Below, piece after piece: positions 34,576 to 43,057 of a stretch of 43,669 nucleotides of DNA (position 1 is its first letter; every line of letters starts with the position of its first letter). A program made the position numbers and the translations under genes. The notes beneath the pieces are model-generated. The model was not told the DNA's origin. It did no database searches and saw only the letters and a program-made list of their open reading frames with translations. The DNA comes from a bacterium (GTDB lineage Bacteria; Patescibacteriota; Microgenomatia; UBA1406; GWC2-37-13): the NCBI GenBank assembly GCA_027624795.1, contig JAQBTX010000002.1:1-43669 (forward strand), read 5' to 3'.

Positions 34576-36158
34576 GGCTTTGAAATGTTAATCTTCAACA
34601 GCTCCCGTGATTGTTCACCTCTGCTAAGCCGTAACGCGTCACCTTTATATTCCAAGGTATCTCGTACGGTCCAGGCATGAAATAATATACGGTACATCTC
34701 AAGTATGCCGAATTGTTCAGGTGTGAGCTTTTTAGCAATCATCTCTTTCCAAACTAATGCAACTTCCTCATGTTCTCGCTCTAACCAGCCCCAATAATAA
34801 GCATAATCCCACAGCGCATCCCCTATGCGTGCCCATTCAAAATCAATAATCCGTACAAAACTACAGGTATCTTTTTTGTCAATGTGTAAGATGATATTGT
34901 CAGTCGCTAGATCTCCGTGTATAGGAACCAGCTCAAATGACTTGGATCGAGTATATTTCTTGAGCTCTGTGAGTGCTTCGGTTATACGTTTTTGAGCTTG
35001 CAAAGACAAAGATAACTCCGTAAGATGATGAAGGGTAAAATTGATGTTGTAGATCATAAATGGATTCCACTTTTTAAAGGAACCATTGATCGGTGGTATC
35101 CAAAAATTACGAACTTCTGAGATTTTGAATGAATGGATGTGTTGCAAATTCTTCAAAACCTGACGAAGAATCGGCGTCATGGAGCGTGAATGGGCATGCA
35201 AACATTCTTTTTGAGATGTACCCTTAATAAAGTCCTGGATAAATACATCAGTTTTATAAAATACCTTACTCTTGTCGTGAAAGACTATATGTGGAGCGGA
35301 AATATTTTGGCTGTGTAAATAATCATAAAGCTCAGCCTGGCGCTCCACTGCATTGGGATCTTCGGCATGGAGTACTTTCAAAAGATAGTCACTACCATTG
35401 CTCAAATGAAACATAGCATTTTTCGATGCCGTTTCTTGCTTATGAATCTTTAATTCGGTGTTTGATTTGAGTATTCCTGTTGCATAAAATGCAATATTGT
35501 TCTTCCGCTCTGTAATGGGTTCAAAATCATTTTTTATATCAATATTTGAAAATTCCCGACCCTTGTACGTTGCCTCAATATAGGCTCCATTCTTCATACG
35601 TAAGCTATGGATATGTTTGAGAAATGCTACTTGTTGTTTTGAGGAATATGAAGCGGGATCACCATGCTGAAGAAGATAGTGCATCGTTACAATAGGGGCC
35701 TGATGACTTACGAGGATAATTTTTGAATCCGTAGCCAAAGAGGAAATGAATGAATCCACCCCTTTCCAAAGACGTGTTGCCATCATGCTCACACTTTCTC
35801 CTCCACCTGGGTATGGTGTATCGTATTCTTCACGTTTTATGCGCCATGCGGGAGGAACTTTATGAATTACTTCCCACCAATAATTTCCTTCAAATATACC
35901 ATGATCAAGCTCGGTTGCCCAATCAACTGTCTGAACCGTTAGGTTGAGGGACCGGGCAATGATATGAGCGGTTTCTTGAGCACGTGCTACCGGGCTTGAG
36001 TAGATGTGAGTAATGCCGGCACTGCGCAATTCATACGCGCTTCTTATAATCTGTACTCTACCAATAGGTGTGAGTTCACTCATGTCGGATCGGCCTGCAA
36101 TAAAGCCCTGTTTGGTATTACTCACGCTTTCCCCATGGCGCATGATGAAGAGTGTCAT
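34572..36158 (-). CDS. Fusion: histidine phosphatase (PGAM) domain + APH/choline-kinase-like phosphotransferase
   Basis: 528 residues. Residues 1-190 form a histidine-phosphatase domain: FIMRHGESVSNT (catalytic His), SSPVARAQETA, the acid LDHGIFEGN and ILVSHQAP (second His). Residues 235-515 form an aminoglycoside/choline-kinase-like fold: VPIHGDLATDNI (catalytic loop, HGDxxxxN) and IIDFEWARIGDALWDYAYY (metal-binding DFE). Both active sites look intact. One chain could remove and add phosphate on a small molecule or a sugar-like substrate. The substrate cannot be read. TATAAT lies 8 nt before the ATG. Confidence 0.85.
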   Translation of the reverse strand: MTLFIMRHGESVSNTKQGFIAGRSDMSELTPIGRVQIIRSAYELRSAGITHIYSSPVARAQETAHIIARSLNLTVQTVDWATELDHGIFEGNYWWEVIHKVPPAWRIKREEYDTPYPGGGESVSMMATRLWKGVDSFISSLATDSKIILVSHQAPIVTMHYLLQHGDPASYSSKQQVAFLKHIHSLRMKNGAYIEATYKGREFSNIDIKNDFEPITERKNNIAFYATGILKSNTELKIHKQETASKNAMFHLSNGSDYLLKVLHAEDPNAVERQAELYDYLHSQNISAPHIVFHDKSKVFYKTDVFIQDFIKGTSQKECLHAHSRSMTPILRQVLKNLQHIHSFKISEVRNFWIPPINGSFKKWNPFMIYNINFTLHHLTELSLSLQAQKRITEALTELKKYTRSKSFELVPIHGDLATDNIILHIDKKDTCSFVRIIDFEWARIGDALWDYAYYWGWLEREHEEVALVWKEMIAKKLTPEQFGILEMYRILFHAWTVRDTLEYKGDALRLSRGEQSRELLKINISKP

Positions 36159-36210
36159 AGAGGATTATTATACTCGTTCTTTAGCCTATCTATAATGTAT
36201 TCATTTAATT

Positions 36211-36219
36211 TGATATCAT
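36211..36219 (+). promoter_or_regulatory. Extended -10 promoter of eno
   Basis: TGATATCAT (TGn plus TATCAT) ends 6 nt before the ATG at 36226, predicting a leaderless mRNA. The divergent gene's TATAAT is at 36167-36172. Confidence 0.6.
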
Positions 36220-36225
36220 ATTCTT

Positions 36226-37470
36226 ATGAACATATCACTCATCCAAGCCATAGAGATCCTTGATTCTCGCGGCAATCCAACCGTTCGCACTTTTATAACC
36301 CTTCATGACGGTTCAGTTCACCATGCATCGGTGCCTAGTGGCGCTTCTACCGGCACCTATGAAGCATGGGAGCTTCGGGATGGAGATAAAGCAAGATTTG
36401 GCGGAAAAGGGGTAACAAAAGCAGTTGAGAATGTAAATACCACAATTGCTCAAGCTCTCAAAGGTCAAGATGTGAGTGATCCACGAAAGTTAGATGAAGC
36501 AATGTTGAAACTGGATGGCACGGAAAACAAAGCCAATTTGGGTGCTAATGCAATACTAAGTGTAAGCATGGCGCTCACCCGAGCTGCTGCATATGCCAGT
36601 AGAAAGCCGCTTTGGAAATTTATCAATGAATATTATATGAGCGGTACAAAGCCATCATTCCCCCGCCTCATGGTAAATGTGGTCAATGGGGGCGCTCATG
36701 CCAACTGGAATTTTGATATTCAAGAATTTATGATCATGCCCAAACCCACAAAGCCGACTGAAAGCGTACGTATGGCAGCTGAAATCTTCCAATCGTTGGG
36801 TAAAGAAATTAAGGGTCGGTCCCTTTCAACCTTAGTGGGAGATGAGGGGGGATTTTCTCCGAAACTTGCCAGCAACGATGAAGTGTTTGAACTCATAGAG
36901 CACGCTGCAAAAGCTGTAGGATACCATCGAAATGAGCACTATGAGTTTGGTGTTGACTGCGCTGCAAACGAATTCTACCACAACGGGAACTATCACTTTC
37001 AAAAAACAAATGAAGATAAAACATCTGTGGAATTGATCGAATACTATGCAAATCTTGGTCAAAAATACAACATTCAATCGTTTGAAGATGCATTTGCTGA
37101 AGATGACTGGGATGCATTCAGCAAGTTTAATGCCATGGCAACAGAACACAAATTTCAACTAGTAGGGGATGATTTATTTGTAACTAATATGAAGCGGATT
37201 CAAAAAGGCATTGATGAAAAAGCCGCAAATGCCGTGCTGGTGAAAGTAAATCAGATTGGAAGTGTGTCAGAAGCCATAGATGCAATAAACATGACTAGAA
37301 ATGCCGGATGGAATGTGATTGTTTCTCACCGGTCTGGAGAAACAGAAGATGCATTTATAGCCGACCTTGCCTACGGCGTGGGAGCCGACTTTATAAAGAC
37401 GGGGTCTATGTCCCGGAGCGATCGACTTGCAAAGTACAATAGACTTATCGAAATACAAAATGGAATATAG
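36226..37470 (+). CDS. eno: Enolase
   Basis: 414 residues. Converts 2-phosphoglycerate to phosphoenolpyruvate. Key segments are ILDSRGNPTV, SGASTGTYEAWELRD, the catalytic Glu in VGDEGGFSP, the Mg ligands in FEDAFAEDDW and VGDDLFVTN, the catalytic Lys in LVKVNQIG, and VSHRSGETED. Slightly shorter than the usual 425-430. The gene for gpmA, the preceding step, is also in this window but separately transcribed. Confidence 0.97.
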   Translation: MNISLIQAIEILDSRGNPTVRTFITLHDGSVHHASVPSGASTGTYEAWELRDGDKARFGGKGVTKAVENVNTTIAQALKGQDVSDPRKLDEAMLKLDGTENKANLGANAILSVSMALTRAAAYASRKPLWKFINEYYMSGTKPSFPRLMVNVVNGGAHANWNFDIQEFMIMPKPTKPTESVRMAAEIFQSLGKEIKGRSLSTLVGDEGGFSPKLASNDEVFELIEHAAKAVGYHRNEHYEFGVDCAANEFYHNGNYHFQKTNEDKTSVELIEYYANLGQKYNIQSFEDAFAEDDWDAFSKFNAMATEHKFQLVGDDLFVTNMKRIQKGIDEKAANAVLVKVNQIGSVSEAIDAINMTRNAGWNVIVSHRSGETEDAFIADLAYGVGADFIKTGSMSRSDRLAKYNRLIEIQNGI

Positions 37471-37484
37471 TACAATGAAGATGT

Positions 37485-38072
37485 ATGGATACACCTGCAT
37501 CATTATCACTGGGTCCAACCTCAATATCAGCCTCACAAGGGGATCAAATTCCCGTAGATCTTCTGATCTATTCAGGTAATAATAAAACTATTTCTACCGA
37601 TGCCTATATAACGTATGACCCACAAATTCTTGAAATAACCACGCAGATAGATGGTGGGGACTTATTTCAGTCTGTTGGTGTAAAGCAAATTACTCCGGGA
37701 AAAGCATATGTGTATGGTATTAATTTAGATCTGGCTCAGGCCAAACCAATGGAGGGTAATGTTGCGCGCATCTATTTTCAGGCAATTTCTTCGGGAACTA
37801 CAAAACTTCAGATTGATTGTGTACCATTTAGTGAAAAGACATCTCAAATTGTGAGTCAAAAAGAGGAACTAACCAACATCATTCATTGTGATAGTACGCG
37901 CACTCATACTTCAACCGTGACTATTTCGGGAGACAATGTGCTCGGAACAAGCACGGAGAATATGTTCGGTTTGTATAAATGGCATATCAGCGCAGCGGTA
38001 TTGGTAGCTGTTCTGACGGCCACATTATATATACGTTACCGCAACCTTACCAAACAACTTAAATCAACGTAA
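37485..38072 (+). CDS. Cohesin-like domain protein with C-terminal membrane helix
   Basis: 195 residues. Residues 5-150 resemble a cohesin/carbohydrate-binding beta-sandwich (LSLGPTSISASQGDQIPVDL, then ITYDPQILEI and IYFQAISSGTTKLQI). A membrane helix lies at about 168-188, followed by a short basic tail. There is no N-terminal signal peptide, and an in-frame stop at 37476 excludes an upstream extension. The beta domain is therefore either cytoplasmic or exported in a tail-anchored manner. Two cysteines (QIDCV and IIHCD) could pair. It starts 14 bp after eno and is followed 4 bp later by the Fn3 protein gene. Confidence 0.7.
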   Translation: MDTPASLSLGPTSISASQGDQIPVDLLIYSGNNKTISTDAYITYDPQILEITTQIDGGDLFQSVGVKQITPGKAYVYGINLDLAQAKPMEGNVARIYFQAISSGTTKLQIDCVPFSEKTSQIVSQKEELTNIIHCDSTRTHTSTVTISGDNVLGTSTENMFGLYKWHISAAVLVAVLTATLYIRYRNLTKQLKST

Positions 38073-38076
38073 TACC

Positions 38077-39588
38077 ATGCAAATAGCTACTTCCCTACCA
38101 AAGTCGATGAGTAAGAAAAATATCTCTGTCATTGCTACAGCAGTAGGGATACCAATTGTTCTTGCGGCAGTTGTCATGGGGTTTTTTATCATACAAAGTG
38201 GTACCACAAGCGCAAGTGAACTTGCTCCAAGTAATGTAGACATACGAGTGCGCGAGGATGGATCGGCTCATGTAACCTGGGAAACGGGACAAGATACCTT
38301 GGCAGTTATTGAATACGGAGAAAGTCCGGATGCACTGAGCGAAGTTGCATTTTCTGAACTGGAAACAACATCTCATAATGTAACATTGCCGGGTTTGAAG
38401 CCAAACACAAAATATTATTTTCAAATTAGAAGTGGCGACACTGTCTATAATAATGGTGGATCATTTTGGGAGTTCCAATCGAGCGCCAATACAACTTCAT
38501 CTTCTAAAGATTCATTTCCCGAGGTGTCTAATGCCTCCTCTGGGGCTGAGTTGGTAAGCCCAACAGTAAGCCAAAGTGCCAGTCCTTCTGCAACTATTGC
38601 TCCTACTCCATCGCCCATTGCTTCAATAAGTGCTACCCTTACGCCAAGCGCTTCATCAAGTGCTACACTTACGTCCGCATCTTCATCGGTGTGTAAATCG
38701 AGCAATTGTATATCTATACTTCAACAATTAGGAAGTCAATGTAATACACAAGATTACGTACAGTGTCTTTTGAATGTCAGTTTATCTATCACGCAAGGAG
38801 CCACAAACACTCCTACTCCTACCGCTATTTCTGCTGCAACTAAAAACTCATGTGCTATAAGCTCATTCCAATCAAATAGTTGTACTTCTTGGTTATGGGA
38901 AGATATGAGTGCAAAAGAAAAATCATGCTCAGACACGTTCACTAAGTATTTTGTCCAATGTAAAAGTAGTAGTTTTACTTCTAGTGATGCTTCAACCTGG
39001 TATTGTAATGAAACCGTAACAAGTAATGAGCTCACACTTCCTTGTGGTACTGCACCAACCCCGGCTCCAGGACAATCAATTTTCTGCCGTGTTCGTGCAG
39101 AAGCAGAACTTGGTGGAGATACTAATTCAACTGATTGGATTTACACCAATGGTTCCTGTTCAAGCTATGGGAATCTTTCAAGTGTAAGTAATTGCCAAAT
39201 TGGGTATATGCAACAAAATGTGTGTGGCGCTTGGAGTTGGAGCCTGAATAACGCTACTGATCCCCAATGTACAAGCGCATTAAATCATTATAAAGTGCAA
39301 TGTACCAGTAACGGCATTTTTACTACCCCCGGAGCTACTACACCTACCCCCTATTGGTACTGTAATACTACTTCAGAAACAAATTCGCTTGATATGCCTT
39401 GTGGAAATGCTTTAACTCCTGCAGATGGTCAAACATTGACTTGTAGAGTACGGCCTGAAGATGCGTATGGCACCGATTCTCATGCAGGAGATTGGACAAC
39501 TACCACCGCGACATGCCCAACATCAACGCCAACTCCAACCAATACCCCAACACCAACTAACACCCCAACAAATACCCCAACTCCTTAA
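38077..39588 (+). CDS. Surface protein with Fn3 domain and two Cys-rich repeats
   Basis: 503 residues. The signal anchor is at about 18-40. Residues 48-133 form a fibronectin-III/metallophosphatase-N-like domain (VDIRVREDGSAHVTWET, then LPGLKPNTKYYFQIRSGD). Next comes a Ser/Thr/Pro/Ala-rich linker. Then two Cys-rich repeats of about 105 residues follow, sharing WYCNETV/WYCNTTS, LPCG/MPCG, CRVRAEAE/CRVRPEDA and DWIY/DWTT. The tail is a (TPTPTNTP) low-complexity repeat, like the PBP1A tail. It is cotranscribed with the cohesin-like gene. The repeat domain was not recognised; it may bind cell wall or glycan. Confidence 0.75.
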   Translation: MQIATSLPKSMSKKNISVIATAVGIPIVLAAVVMGFFIIQSGTTSASELAPSNVDIRVREDGSAHVTWETGQDTLAVIEYGESPDALSEVAFSELETTSHNVTLPGLKPNTKYYFQIRSGDTVYNNGGSFWEFQSSANTTSSSKDSFPEVSNASSGAELVSPTVSQSASPSATIAPTPSPIASISATLTPSASSSATLTSASSSVCKSSNCISILQQLGSQCNTQDYVQCLLNVSLSITQGATNTPTPTAISAATKNSCAISSFQSNSCTSWLWEDMSAKEKSCSDTFTKYFVQCKSSSFTSSDASTWYCNETVTSNELTLPCGTAPTPAPGQSIFCRVRAEAELGGDTNSTDWIYTNGSCSSYGNLSSVSNCQIGYMQQNVCGAWSWSLNNATDPQCTSALNHYKVQCTSNGIFTTPGATTPTPYWYCNTTSETNSLDMPCGNALTPADGQTLTCRVRPEDAYGTDSHAGDWTTTTATCPTSTPTPTNTPTPTNTPTNTPTP

Positions 39589-39606
39589 TGCTCGAACTAG
39601 GCTCGA

Positions 39607-40428
39607 TTAGATTGCTCCGTACTTTTGGATTGTTAATGCTGCAGATTTGGTAGCTTGTTTCATAGCAAAAGATAGATCACCCGACTGAAGATACGACACA
39701 AAAAAAGTTGCAACATAACTATCTCCTGCACCCGTTGTATCTACCACCTTCACTCGCTGAGCAGGTTCTAAATATTTCTTGCCATTATGAATAACCATGG
39801 ATCCATCAGATCCTAAAAGTGCCAAACCAGATGTATGATTGTCTTTCATGAGCTTTTCAAACGCATCTGATTGTCCTTCTCTCCCCTCCCGTTCTATGCT
39901 AAATATATACCAATTGAATTGTGGAATGTATTGCTTGATGAATGATGTATCTCCATGATGTTCCGACAAGTCAGTAAAGTCAGCAATTTTGATGGTAGAT
40001 GACACATTCATACCTGCAAATACTTCAAAAAAGTGCTTGAATTCCGGCAGGTAAAACGAGATGGCAGCATCTTGAGTAGATATGAATTGCTCATGGATTT
40101 TGGAAGGTATAAATTCTGCCATCACCCCCAGGTTCCAGTTTTGATACTGTTGAACTTTGTGATCATCGAGCACAACTTCAATAGATTGTGTTTCTCCTCC
40201 TGGAATGATAGTAACATTTTGGATGTTGATATGTTCTTTCTGAAGCATTTTGAGAGATTTTTTACCAATACGGTCATCTCCAACTGCACTTATGATGCTT
40301 GCTTGTGCCCCGGCACGTGTGGCATGAATGGCATTATTGAGGGCCATGCCGCCAGGAAATTGCTTTCCAGTTTGAGGGTATACATCAACGCCAATATCGC
40401 CTATTGCCGTGTAGGAATGTTGTTTCAT
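39607..40428 (-). CDS. PfkB-family sugar/nucleoside kinase
   Basis: 273 residues. It has the N-terminal substrate loop FPGGMALNNAIHATRAGA and the C-terminal ATP/anion-hole motif DTTGAGDSYVATF with catalytic Asp. The overall length and the GGMALN pattern are close to ribokinase or fructosamine-kinase-like members, but the substrate cannot be assigned. It is divergent from gpmA across a 24-bp gap that holds a palindromic -10 box. Confidence 0.88.
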   Translation of the reverse strand: MKQHSYTAIGDIGVDVYPQTGKQFPGGMALNNAIHATRAGAQASIISAVGDDRIGKKSLKMLQKEHINIQNVTIIPGGETQSIEVVLDDHKVQQYQNWNLGVMAEFIPSKIHEQFISTQDAAISFYLPEFKHFFEVFAGMNVSSTIKIADFTDLSEHHGDTSFIKQYIPQFNWYIFSIEREGREGQSDAFEKLMKDNHTSGLALLGSDGSMVIHNGKKYLEPAQRVKVVDTTGAGDSYVATFFVSYLQSGDLSFAMKQATKSAALTIQKYGAI

Positions 40429-40438
40429 AATATTTTCA

Positions 40439-40446
40439 ATTATAAT
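40439..40446. promoter_or_regulatory. Palindromic bidirectional -10 box between pfkB-like gene and gpmA
   Basis: ATTATAAT is its own reverse complement. On the plus strand TATAAT (40441-40446) ends 6 nt before the gpmA ATG. On the minus strand TATAAT (40444-40439) ends 10 nt before the kinase ATG. Same design as at 22674-22681. Confidence 0.55.
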
Positions 40447-40452
40447 GTATAT

Positions 40453-41085
40453 ATGTCACACCTTATACTTGTCCGACATGGAATATCGGAATATAACAAA
40501 CTGGGCTTGTGGACTGGTTGGATCGATGTTGAACTTTCACCAGAAGGGTACGAAGAAGCAAAACGAGCTGGCACTACCATACAAGACTTCACTTTTGACA
40601 AAGCATATGTGGCAGATTTGAAACGCTGCACTGAAACCTTAAAAGAGATCTTGAAGGTGATTGGTCAAGAAGACGTGGAAACCGAAATAACCCCGGCACT
40701 GCGCGAGCGCAATTATGGCGACTTGTCAGGGAAAAATAAATGGAAGATCAAAGAAGAATACGGTGAAGAACAATTTATGAAATGGAGAAGAGGGTGGGAT
40801 GAGCCGATTAATAACGGCGAGTCATTGAAAGATGTGTATGATCGACTCGTTCCCTATTTTGAGGAGCATATTAAACCCGATCTTTCCGCAGGTAAAACCG
40901 TGCTCATTGCTGCCAGTGGCAATTCGCTTCGAGCTATGGTGAAGTATTTGGAACAGATACCTGATGATGAGATATCAAAGTTAGAGATAGGCACGGGAGA
41001 AGTGTTGGTTTATGAGCTAAATGATGATGGAAGTATAAAATCCAAAGAAACCCGAAGCACCAATCTGAAGAAGGGAAAAGTATGA
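40453..41085 (+). CDS. gpmA: 2,3-bisphosphoglycerate-dependent phosphoglycerate mutase-like protein with H-to-S change
   Basis: 210 residues. Interconverts 3- and 2-phosphoglycerate. It has LILVRHGISEYNKLGLWTGW (phosphorylated His), ALRERNYGDLSGKNK and FMKWRRGWDEPINNGES. The family's second catalytic His lies in AAHGNSLRA; here the segment reads AASGNSLRAMVKYLE, so that His is Ser (codon AGT). It is slightly shorter than E. coli GpmA (250). An upstream in-frame start at 40033 is rejected because it would run through the divergent kinase gene; TATAAT is placed 6 nt before the chosen ATG. Confidence 0.88.
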   Translation: MSHLILVRHGISEYNKLGLWTGWIDVELSPEGYEEAKRAGTTIQDFTFDKAYVADLKRCTETLKEILKVIGQEDVETEITPALRERNYGDLSGKNKWKIKEEYGEEQFMKWRRGWDEPINNGESLKDVYDRLVPYFEEHIKPDLSAGKTVLIAASGNSLRAMVKYLEQIPDDEISKLEIGTGEVLVYELNDDGSIKSKETRSTNLKKGKV

Positions 41086-41135
41086 ATAGGTTCAAATAAA
41101 CTATTGTATACTACGTTTTAATATAAATATGTAGC

Positions 41136-41163
41136 TTGACATACTACAAATTAATGATAATAT
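41136..41163 (+). promoter_or_regulatory. Promoter of the AAA/DUF4143 ATPase gene
   Basis: TTGACA (41136-41141), a 16-nt spacer, TAATAT (41158-41163), then 8 nt to the ATG at 41172. The in-frame TTG at 41136 is thus part of the -35 box and not a start. Confidence 0.55.
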
Positions 41164-41171
41164 GGTACTAT

Positions 41172-42332
41172 ATGCATGTATTTAAGCGCGCTATTGAACA
41201 TAACATTACTGCCTATCTTAAAAATAAGGATACTAAAATCCTGTTCATCTGGGGTCCTCGACGTGCGGGAAAAACGACACTCATAGATAAATATGCTAAA
41301 GAACTTGGGGTGGCAAAGTTTAATTTCGATTTCATATCTGATCGGGACAAATTTGTGCCAAGAAAAGAAATGCTTGAAAAAATTGTCAAGGACAATAAAG
41401 TAATTCTAATTGACGAAGTACAAAGTTATCCTGAGGCAACAATCATACTCAAACTGCTCCATGACGAGTTTAATGTCAAAGTAATTGCTACTGGTAGCTC
41501 TGAACTCCGACAAAAATCCTCTAAAGAATTTGATTCATTGGCGGGAAGGTTTGATGAAATCTATTGCCTCCCCTTTACTATTGCTGAAATTGTAGATAAT
41601 GAAGATATAAAAGATTCAGAAAAGGAACAACTTAAGAAAAAATTGGCAACTTCTGCACAGATTTGGGGTACTTATCCAGAAGTATATACGAATGACAGCA
41701 ATAAAGAGACAGCAAACATAGACCTTTTACAACGAATGGTCGATACGTATGTGCTTAAAGACGTAATTGATATATATGAACTGAAAAATCAAAAGCTTGC
41801 AAAAGATATATTAACCAAAGTTGCCCTTCAGTTAGGATCTGAAGTTTCAATACGCGAAATAGCAAACTCTTTGGGAGCATATCCGTCTACTGTCTCAAAT
41901 TATATTGAGATATTTATAAAAAATTACATCCTCATTCCCCTTCCATCATTTAAAACAAATATGAGGAGGGCAGTATCAGAAAATAGAAAGCTCTACTTCT
42001 TTGATCTTGGGATTCGAAATACTCTCATAAAAGACTTTCGCGATCTGGAACTTCGCCCAGATAAGGGAGGCGTATTTGAAAATTTTATCATATTGGAGCT
42101 TGAGAAGTTGCGAAGGATTACTAATGCAAAAATAAATATGTATTTTTATAGAGAATATGGAGGCAAAGAAGTAGACCTTATTATTGAAGACTACAAAAAA
42201 AACTATACCACAATAGAAATAAAGTCGAAAAAGGGAAACATGAGGGATATTTTTCCTCTCAAAAATACATCAGAGATGATACATTCTGAAAATTATTTTG
42301 AAAAACTTACATCTCTATTGAAGGAGAAATAA
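41172..42332 (+). CDS. AAA+ ATPase with DUF4143 domain
   Basis: 386 residues. Walker A IWGPRRAGKTTL, Walker B VILIDEVQSYPEA and sensor IATGSSELR are all present. A winged-helix part follows (SIREIANSLGAYPSTVSNYI), and then the C-terminal DUF4143 domain (YFFDLGIRNTLI, GGVFENFIILEL, YFYREYGGKEVDLIIED, IEIKSKKG), which has a nuclease-like E...D...ExK arrangement. Such ATPases are frequent in CPR and archaeal genomes and their role is not well defined; a stress or mobile-element function is often assumed. It is transcribed alone. Confidence 0.9.
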   Translation: MHVFKRAIEHNITAYLKNKDTKILFIWGPRRAGKTTLIDKYAKELGVAKFNFDFISDRDKFVPRKEMLEKIVKDNKVILIDEVQSYPEATIILKLLHDEFNVKVIATGSSELRQKSSKEFDSLAGRFDEIYCLPFTIAEIVDNEDIKDSEKEQLKKKLATSAQIWGTYPEVYTNDSNKETANIDLLQRMVDTYVLKDVIDIYELKNQKLAKDILTKVALQLGSEVSIREIANSLGAYPSTVSNYIEIFIKNYILIPLPSFKTNMRRAVSENRKLYFFDLGIRNTLIKDFRDLELRPDKGGVFENFIILELEKLRRITNAKINMYFYREYGGKEVDLIIEDYKKNYTTIEIKSKKGNMRDIFPLKNTSEMIHSENYFEKLTSLLKEK

Positions 42333-42372
42333 GGATGGATACGAACAGAGGGTCGATGAGTCAGTACCTGTT

Positions 42373-43047
42373 TTAATTGCCCGAAAGCTGTTCAACCTTC
42401 TGTAATGCTATGATATTTTTTGGATCTATTGCGAGAACATTTCTATATTGCTGAAGAGCTAGTTCTTTCTCTTGGATCTGTTCGTAAAATGAGGCGAAGA
42501 GGATACGGATTGAAGTGTCTTGAGGATTGGCTTGAATACCTCTGGTATATGATTCTATGACTTTTGTTTTGTTAGGTTGTTGCCTTGTATAAAGATTGGC
42601 GAGTTGAATATATGGTTGTGTGCCAGCATTCTCTTGAGTGGTTGATTGCTCATATGCCACAATTGCTTCTTCTAATTTATTCAGTTGTAAAAATACATTA
42701 CCCAAACCCAGATGCAGGGCAGGATCAGTATTATTTATTTCGATCGCTTGTTGATACTTTAATGCTGCTCTATCATATTCTCCCAATAGAAAATGCGCTT
42801 CAGCTTGTTCCTGCAAGAGTTTTGCATTCCCAGGTTGTGCCAAACTATCAATTTCAAGGTTTTTAATATCTGCCCGCGCTTTAATTTCAATGGGTGCCTC
42901 AGGGGTAGGTGTGGGAGTGATTTGTTGTTCTTTAATTTGTTTTACTGCTTGATATTGGCGCGTATTTAAATAAAGCCCAGCTGACACTATAATAATGCCA
43001 ATTATAATAAGTGCAATAAAAATATAAAGTTTAATATGAGTATTCAT
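42373..43047 (-). CDS. Membrane-anchored TPR protein
   Basis: 224 residues. N-terminal membrane helix at 8-28, a short Pro/Thr linker (ITPTPTPEAP), then four to five tetratricopeptide repeats (AEAHFLLGEYDRAALKYQQA, PALHLGLGNVFLQLNKLEEA, IRILFASFYEQIQEKELA). It probably scaffolds envelope proteins. It starts 10 bp after the HELCH protein gene, so they are likely one operon. Confidence 0.85.
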   Translation of the reverse strand: MNTHIKLYIFIALIIIGIIIVSAGLYLNTRQYQAVKQIKEQQITPTPTPEAPIEIKARADIKNLEIDSLAQPGNAKLLQEQAEAHFLLGEYDRAALKYQQAIEINNTDPALHLGLGNVFLQLNKLEEAIVAYEQSTTQENAGTQPYIQLANLYTRQQPNKTKVIESYTRGIQANPQDTSIRILFASFYEQIQEKELALQQYRNVLAIDPKNIIALQKVEQLSGN

Positions 43048-43057
43048 ATGGTACTAG

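Noticed and set aside
40033-40452. N-terminal extension of the phosphoglycerate mutase
   Set aside because: It would run antisense through the PfkB gene, and the family's conserved start (LILVRHG) follows the ATG at 40453, which has its own -10 box.
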